Origin: CAYRUZ01 sp964427895
GTDB lineage: Bacteria > Patescibacteriota > Gracilibacteria > Peribacterales > Peribacteraceae
Length of the DNA: 9,615 nt
Direction of reading: 5' to 3'
NCBI GenBank assembly: GCA_964427895.1
Contig: CAYRUZ010000028.1
Coordinates: forward strand, 1-9,615
Part shown: piece by piece, positions 6,055 to 9,615 of the stretch
Layout: each line of letters starts with the position of its first letter
How positions within the stretch are numbered: position 1 is the first letter of the stretch
Notes under the pieces: model-generated
What the model saw: the letters and a program-made list of their open reading frames with translations, nothing else
What the model was told of the DNA's origin: nothing
Databases searched by the model: none
Position numbers and translations under genes: made by a program

Positions 6055-7563
6055 TCAGAAAATCTCGGAAGCGAGCGATGCCACGTCGACGACGTCATCG
6101 TCGGTGCTTCCGGCCGCATGCCGCTCTTCTTCCAGGATGCAGTGCACTTTCATTTTGACGCCGAGCGTGCGTTCGATGTTTTCCTCGATGCTGCGGCTTC
6201 CTTCTATGCTGGAGACTTTGTCCCGATGGAAGGCCGAGGTGAAACTGAGCGTCAGGGTGCCGTCGGCGAATTCCGCGATGCGTCCGTTCTTGAGGGACAT
6301 CTTCACGGAGGCGGGCTCGGTTGTGCGCACGATGTCGGGCCATGCCGCGCGCAGCTGCTCGAGGCCGAGGGTCTTGGATCCGGTGGGGCTGGGCGGAAGC
6401 GGCGCTTCCACGGGCGGTTCCGGTGTTGTTGTTGCGGGCTTCGGTGCGGCAACGGCAGCCGGTGTGGGCGGTGCAGCAACGGGTGCAGCCGGCATCGCTG
6501 GTGCGGGAGGAGCGGTTCGTGCCGTCGGCTGCACGGGCACGGGTTGCGTCGCACTGGCCGGCGAGCTGATGAGGCCGAGCAGGGCCGTCTCGAGAACGAG
6601 GGTGGGGGAAGGGGCGCTGCGGAGATCTTTCAGTGCCTGCAAAAGCACGCCCAATTGCATCAACCAGTGCCGTTCCGTTCCTGTTTGCTTGGCGATACTC
6701 TGATGCAGTTTTTCGCGGGCGGCAGCGAGCACGAGGCGCAGGACGTTCTCGGCTGGAATGGCTGTCTCTTCGATGCGTTCGACGACCGCGAGCACGCCCG
6801 CATGGTCACCCTTTTCCACGGCATCGAGAATGCCTTGTACGTGTTCCTGTCCCGTTTCGCCTACGCGGTTCTTCACGTCTTGCGCGCTGATGGCAGGCAA
6901 CGAGCGCAGCTGGTCGAGAATGGAAATGGCATCGCGCATGCCGCCCTGTGCATGCGCGGCGATCGCTTCCAGTGCGGGCTCATCGATCGCGATGTTTTCC
7001 TGTTGCGCGATGCGGGCGAGCGCCGTCACCACGGCGACATCCTTGATTTGCCGGAACTGGAAGCGCTGGCAGCGGCTCTGGATTGTGGCGGGGATTTTGT
7101 GCAGTTCGGTGGTCGCCAGGATGAAGTAGGCGTAGCTCGGCGGTTCTTCCAGCGTTTTGAGCAACGCGTTGAATGCTTCCTTCGTGAGCATGTGCGCTTC
7201 GTCGATGATGTAGACCTTCGCCGGAGCAGCAGTGGGGGAGAACTGGATACTCTCGAGCAGGCTGCGTATATCGTCGATGCGTCGATTGCTCGCGGCATCG
7301 ATCTCCACGAGATCCACGATGTTGCCGTCCTCTATGCCCTGCAGGATGTGCTTGACCAGGACATCGTCTTTCACGCCGCGGGTCATCAAAAGGCGCGCGA
7401 GGATGCGTGCGACAGAGGTTTTGCCCGTTCCGCGCGGTCCGGAGAAGAGATACGCATGCGCGATTTTGTCCTGTTTCACGGCCTCTTCCAGCGTGCTGAC
7501 GATATGTTCCTGTCCGATCACGTGGTCGAAACTTCGGGGCCGGTATTTGCCGTACAACGCCAT
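6055..7563 (-). CDS. dnaX: DNA polymerase III subunit gamma/tau (clamp loader)
   Basis: AAA+ ATPase of the clamp loader, which opens the sliding clamp and places it on primed DNA. The 502 residues start with the family's typical MALYGKYRP. Walker A is GPRGTGKT (42-49), Walker B is VYIIDEAH (117-124, Asp121 and Glu122), and the SRC arginine-finger motif is at 163-165. GGMRDAISILDQL (207-219) is the sensor 2 region. Between Walker A and Walker B the four cysteines of the usual zinc module are missing; the segment at about 59-83 has none. A Pro/Ala-rich linker (about 335-395) leads to a tau-like C-terminal domain. I saw no frameshift slip site, so only one product is predicted. There is no Shine-Dalgarno at the right distance (GGAG lies about 20 bases up). 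It heads the minus-strand run and diverges from the thioredoxin gene. Confidence 0.96.
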   Translation of the reverse strand: MALYGKYRPRSFDHVIGQEHIVSTLEEAVKQDKIAHAYLFSGPRGTGKTSVARILARLLMTRGVKDDVLVKHILQGIEDGNIVDLVEIDAASNRRIDDIRSLLESIQFSPTAAPAKVYIIDEAHMLTKEAFNALLKTLEEPPSYAYFILATTELHKIPATIQSRCQRFQFRQIKDVAVVTALARIAQQENIAIDEPALEAIAAHAQGGMRDAISILDQLRSLPAISAQDVKNRVGETGQEHVQGILDAVEKGDHAGVLAVVERIEETAIPAENVLRLVLAAAREKLHQSIAKQTGTERHWLMQLGVLLQALKDLRSAPSPTLVLETALLGLISSPASATQPVPVQPTARTAPPAPAMPAAPVAAPPTPAAVAAPKPATTTPEPPVEAPLPPSPTGSKTLGLEQLRAAWPDIVRTTEPASVKMSLKNGRIAEFADGTLTLSFTSAFHRDKVSSIEGSRSIEENIERTLGVKMKVHCILEEERHAAGSTDDDVVDVASLASEIF

Positions 7564-7609
7564 GGCACGAGACTAGCATCTTTCTCCGTTCGAGACTTGC
7601 CTCTTTGCC

Positions 7610-7615
7610 TATATT
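7610..7615 (+). promoter_or_regulatory. Possible -10 box of the thioredoxin lipoprotein gene
   Basis: TATATT lies 20 bases before the ATG at 7636 in the 72-base divergent gap with dnaX. The -35 side is poor (TTCGAG, 15 bases away). The transcript would have a very short leader with no Shine-Dalgarno. Confidence 0.35.
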
Positions 7616-7635
7616 TCTCCACAATCGTCGTCGCT

Positions 7636-8229
7636 ATGCAACGCACCCTCCCCATCGCCCTCTTATCCGTCTTGTTCCTCGCCGCGTGCGTGGATACCAC
7701 CGGCATTGATCCGGCTTCCAGCAAGACGCCCAACCCCAAAACCAGCGACAACGCCGCCGTGACCGTCGTCGAATACGGTGATATCCAGTGTCCGGTCTGC
7801 AAGGCCGCTCACGAGCAGGTCAACGTTCCGCTCATCGAGAAGTACGGCAAGCAGATCAGTTTCTCCTTCAAGCAATTCCCCCTGCGCAGTCTGCACCGCT
7901 ACGCCATGGATGCCGCTCTCGCGTCCGAGTGCGCGGCGGATCAGGGAAAGTTCTGGGATTTCCTGGAGCTTGCCTACGCCAAGCAGGATGATTTGTCCCG
8001 CAGCGCCATCACCGCATGGGCGACGCAGCTCGGACTCGACATGGATCTCTTCGATCGTTGCTTCAAGTCCGGCATCAAAGAAGACGCCGTGCTGGCCGAG
8101 TACGACGAAGGCGAGAAGCTCGGCGTGACCGGGACCCCGACGTACTTCGTCAACGGCGAGAAGGTTGCCGCAAGCGGGCTGGTTGCCGCCGTGCAGAACG
8201 CCCTCGCGAACGTCGGCAAGAACCTCTGA
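7636..8229 (+). CDS. DsbA-like thioredoxin-fold lipoprotein
   Basis: Exported thiol-disulfide oxidoreductase of the DsbA/BdbD (Thioredoxin_4) type. The ATG gives a signal peptide with lipobox LAAC (Cys18), so the 197-residue protein is probably anchored on the outer face of the membrane. After a short Ser/Pro/Lys linker come the strand VTVVEYGDI, the redox motif CPVC (52-55), and a helical insertion with the FSFKQFPLRSLH motif (76-87). The cis-proline loop VTGTPTYFVNG (164-174, Pro168) follows. All the active-site elements are intact. The frame stays open far upstream across dnaX antisense DNA, but the signal peptide fixes this start. It diverges from dnaX and converges on the DM13 lipoprotein gene with nine bases between stops. 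Likely role: forming or shuffling disulfides in exported proteins; the Cys-rich lipoprotein at 4609-5409 is one possible client. Confidence 0.92.
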   Translation: MQRTLPIALLSVLFLAACVDTTGIDPASSKTPNPKTSDNAAVTVVEYGDIQCPVCKAAHEQVNVPLIEKYGKQISFSFKQFPLRSLHRYAMDAALASECAADQGKFWDFLELAYAKQDDLSRSAITAWATQLGLDMDLFDRCFKSGIKEDAVLAEYDEGEKLGVTGTPTYFVNGEKVAASGLVAAVQNALANVGKNL

Positions 8230-8238
8230 GGCGTCGGT

Positions 8239-8829
8239 TCACTGTTCTTCCTGCAGCTGCGCGAAGCCAACCACGCGCTTCAGCGGTGCATCGTACAGGA
8301 CAACCGTCATCCATGGTTTGTCCGCTTCGGACGCAGGGGCCACGTAGGCCTGGTCTCCGATGTGGCTTTGCAGGATGCCAAGGTCCACCGCCGTCGGATC
8401 GGGGAACTCTGCGTCGCGCGGGTCGAGCGCTTTGCTGAGGTACACGTGCGTCGCCACACCCGGGGGAACATCCAGATCCGGGCCCATGTACACCACGCCG
8501 TCGAGGAGGATCACGTGGCCGACGACATAGTCGCTCCCGCGAACGAAGTTTCCTCCGAGTGCGCTCTTGCGCCGGGCATCCGCCTCGCGCGCCGCTTCGA
8601 CGGACCGCTTCTGAGCATCTTCGATCGCGGAACGGATGGCGGGATCCTTGAGGGCGGGGTCCTGGTTGATGATCATCGATACCATGTGTTGCGTCCGGTC
8701 CTGGTAGTACGTGTACGCGAAAAGGGGATTGCGCAGCCGGTCGAGCAATTCGACTTGGGCGACGCCCGTGCTTTTCGCGCAAGCGCTGAGCAGGAGGAGG
8801 GCCGAAACGATGGGGAGGAGACGACGCAT
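8239..8829 (-). CDS. DM13-domain lipoprotein
   Basis: A 196-residue exported lipoprotein. Signal peptide with lipobox LSAC (Cys17), then an alpha-helical, charged spacer (about 25-90, with EDAQKRSVEAAREADARR). A C-terminal domain at about 91-193 fits the DM13 pattern: GHVILLDGVVYM, PPGVATHVYLS, AVDLGILQSHIGDQAYV and a final VVLYDAPLKRVVGFAQL. DM13 domains have been proposed to act in redox or electron transfer, with a cysteine after the VVIW strand; here that place reads VVLYD, and the mature domain has no cysteine. I chose the ATG at 8829 because it starts a clean signal peptide; the frame runs 12 codons further to a TTG that would spoil it. No Shine-Dalgarno; a promoter just upstream suggests a leaderless mRNA. 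Domain call is from pattern recognition. Confidence 0.8.
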   Translation of the reverse strand: MRRLLPIVSALLLLSACAKSTGVAQVELLDRLRNPLFAYTYYQDRTQHMVSMIINQDPALKDPAIRSAIEDAQKRSVEAAREADARRKSALGGNFVRGSDYVVGHVILLDGVVYMGPDLDVPPGVATHVYLSKALDPRDAEFPDPTAVDLGILQSHIGDQAYVAPASEADKPWMTVVLYDAPLKRVVGFAQLQEEQ

Positions 8830-8837
8830 GGGGGCGG

Positions 8838-8865
8838 ATTGTAGCGCAGGGGGGCCGCGGGGCAA
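8838..8865 (-). promoter_or_regulatory. Promoter giving a leaderless mRNA for the DM13 lipoprotein
   Basis: On the minus strand TTGCCC (8865-8860) and TACAAT (8843-8838) are 16 bases apart. The -10 box ends only eight bases before the ATG, so transcription should begin at or within a base or two of the start codon. It fits exactly into the 38-base gap after the upstream acidic gene. Confidence 0.55.
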
Positions 8866-8867
8866 GA

Positions 8868-9615
8868 CTAGGCGGCTTTTGCTGTGGTGTTGGAAGCGGA
8901 AAAGGACCGGCCGTTTTTTTGCAGCGCGTTGAGTCCTTGCAGGATGGTCTGGTGGTACATCACGGCCGTTTTGCGGTGTTCGAGTGAGATATCCTCCGGG
9001 ATGTATCCGATGCGCTGGCTCTCGGAAAGGCCGCCATGCTTGCTGAGCTGTTCGACGGAATCCACGATGGCATTCGTGCGACGGGGGTCCGTGTAGAGCA
9101 CCTGCGCGCTTTCGGTCTCGACGGCGTAGACGCCCTCTTCCCCCTCTTCCACTTGCGCTTCTGGCGCGGCGACCGACGCCTCCGCTTCGATCTCATTCTC
9201 CTGCTCTTCCCCGTGCACTTCGCGATCGATCTCCTCGCGATGCGTCGCTTCTTCCTCCTCGGTCAGTTCAAATTTCTCCGTTAAATCGATACCCGTCTCC
9301 AGCAGCGTGAAGTACGTGATCGCTTGCTGCGGACCGCGCTCGAGCACCGCCGCGTATTCCTGCTGCTGCAGGGTATGCGGCAACCGTCCCACGATGGTGC
9401 GCAGATCCTCGAGCACTTCGTCGGGTTCCTCCTCCGTTTGCTGCATCTTTGCATCGATCTGCATCTTGAGTGAACGGGCCGCGAAGTTGAGCGGATCGAG
9501 TTGTACTGCTTCGTCGATCGCAGCGTGGGCTTCGTCGATCTTGTCGTACGCCAATGCCGATCGTGCGGTGGACAGGAGGGCAGGGATTTTCTTCTGTGCC
9601 TCCGCATCGTTGCGT
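8868..9615 (-). CDS. TPR-like acidic protein, C-terminal part (5' end outside window)
   Basis: The last 248 or so residues of a protein whose frame is still open at the window edge, so the true start lies to the right. The visible part begins with a TPR-like helix pair (ALAYDKIDEAHAAIDEAVQL then DPLNFAARSLKMQID). A second helical segment with RGPQQAITYFTLLETG follows. Then comes a very acidic, probably disordered stretch rich in Glu and Ala (TEEEEATHREEIDRE to VEEGEEG), and a C-terminal region with SVEQLSKHGGLSESQRIG and ISLEHRKTAVMYHQTILQGL that I do not recognise. No signal peptide or membrane segment is visible. It is probably a cytoplasmic scaffold or assembly protein, but function is not inferable. 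It ends 38 bases before the DM13 lipoprotein gene, which has its own promoter. Confidence 0.6.
   Translation of the reverse strand, partial: RNDAEAQKKIPALLSTARSALAYDKIDEAHAAIDEAVQLDPLNFAARSLKMQIDAKMQQTEEEPDEVLEDLRTIVGRLPHTLQQQEYAAVLERGPQQAITYFTLLETGIDLTEKFELTEEEEATHREEIDREVHGEEQENEIEAEASVAAPEAQVEEGEEGVYAVETESAQVLYTDPRRTNAIVDSVEQLSKHGGLSESQRIGYIPEDISLEHRKTAVMYHQTILQGLNALQKNGRSFSASNTTAKAA

Noticed and set aside
5713..7635. Very long plus-strand open frame running into the thioredoxin gene
   Set aside because: It lies antisense to cyclo-ligase and dnaX, whose motifs are unmistakable, and its translation is Arg/His/Cys-rich without any domain. High G+C leaves such frames open by chance; the real gene starts at 7636.

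Overview
The window looks like a piece of a Patescibacteria (CPR) chromosome, possibly Peregrinibacteria-like. Three things suggest this. The partial conjugation-type ATPase at the left edge has a C-terminal half of the kind I know from that group. Recognisable Shine-Dalgarno sequences are scarce. The genes are short and tightly packed. TGA ends several genes and never interrupts a conserved one, so the standard bacterial code applies and the TGA=Gly lineages are unlikely. Most of the DNA is about 60% G+C. Placement is an inference; no rRNA or tRNA is present to confirm it.

Layout, left to right. Bases 1-1446 (+) hold the end of a TraG/VirD4-like ATPase. Facing it is a 71-residue two-helix membrane protein (1501-1716, -), which has the only strong ribosome binding site in the window. 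Bases 1717-2559 have no convincing protein gene. They hold many nested inverted repeats, a hairpin terminator at 1865-1891 and an AT-rich promoter-like island at 2457-2510. I read this as a candidate structured RNA of about 600 nt on the minus strand, which is the most interesting object here. From 7563 down to 2560 five genes run on the minus strand: dnaX, 5-formyltetrahydrofolate cyclo-ligase, an AT-rich discoidin-like lipoprotein, glyA and a seven-helix membrane protein overlapping glyA by one base. On the right are a DsbA-like thioredoxin lipoprotein (7636-8229, +), a convergent DM13-domain lipoprotein (8239-8829, -) that is probably translated from a leaderless mRNA, and the end of a TPR-like acidic protein running off the window (8868-9615, -).

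How the genes relate. GlyA makes 5,10-methylene-tetrahydrofolate, and the cyclo-ligase rescues 5-formyl-tetrahydrofolate, a by-product and inhibitor of GlyA, so the two are linked in one-carbon metabolism. DnaX is the clamp-loader subunit; here it lacks the cysteines of the usual zinc module. The two exported lipoproteins on the right and the AT-rich one are surface proteins of unknown substrate. The whole-frame opposite-strand readings over dnaX and glyA are artefacts of high G+C.
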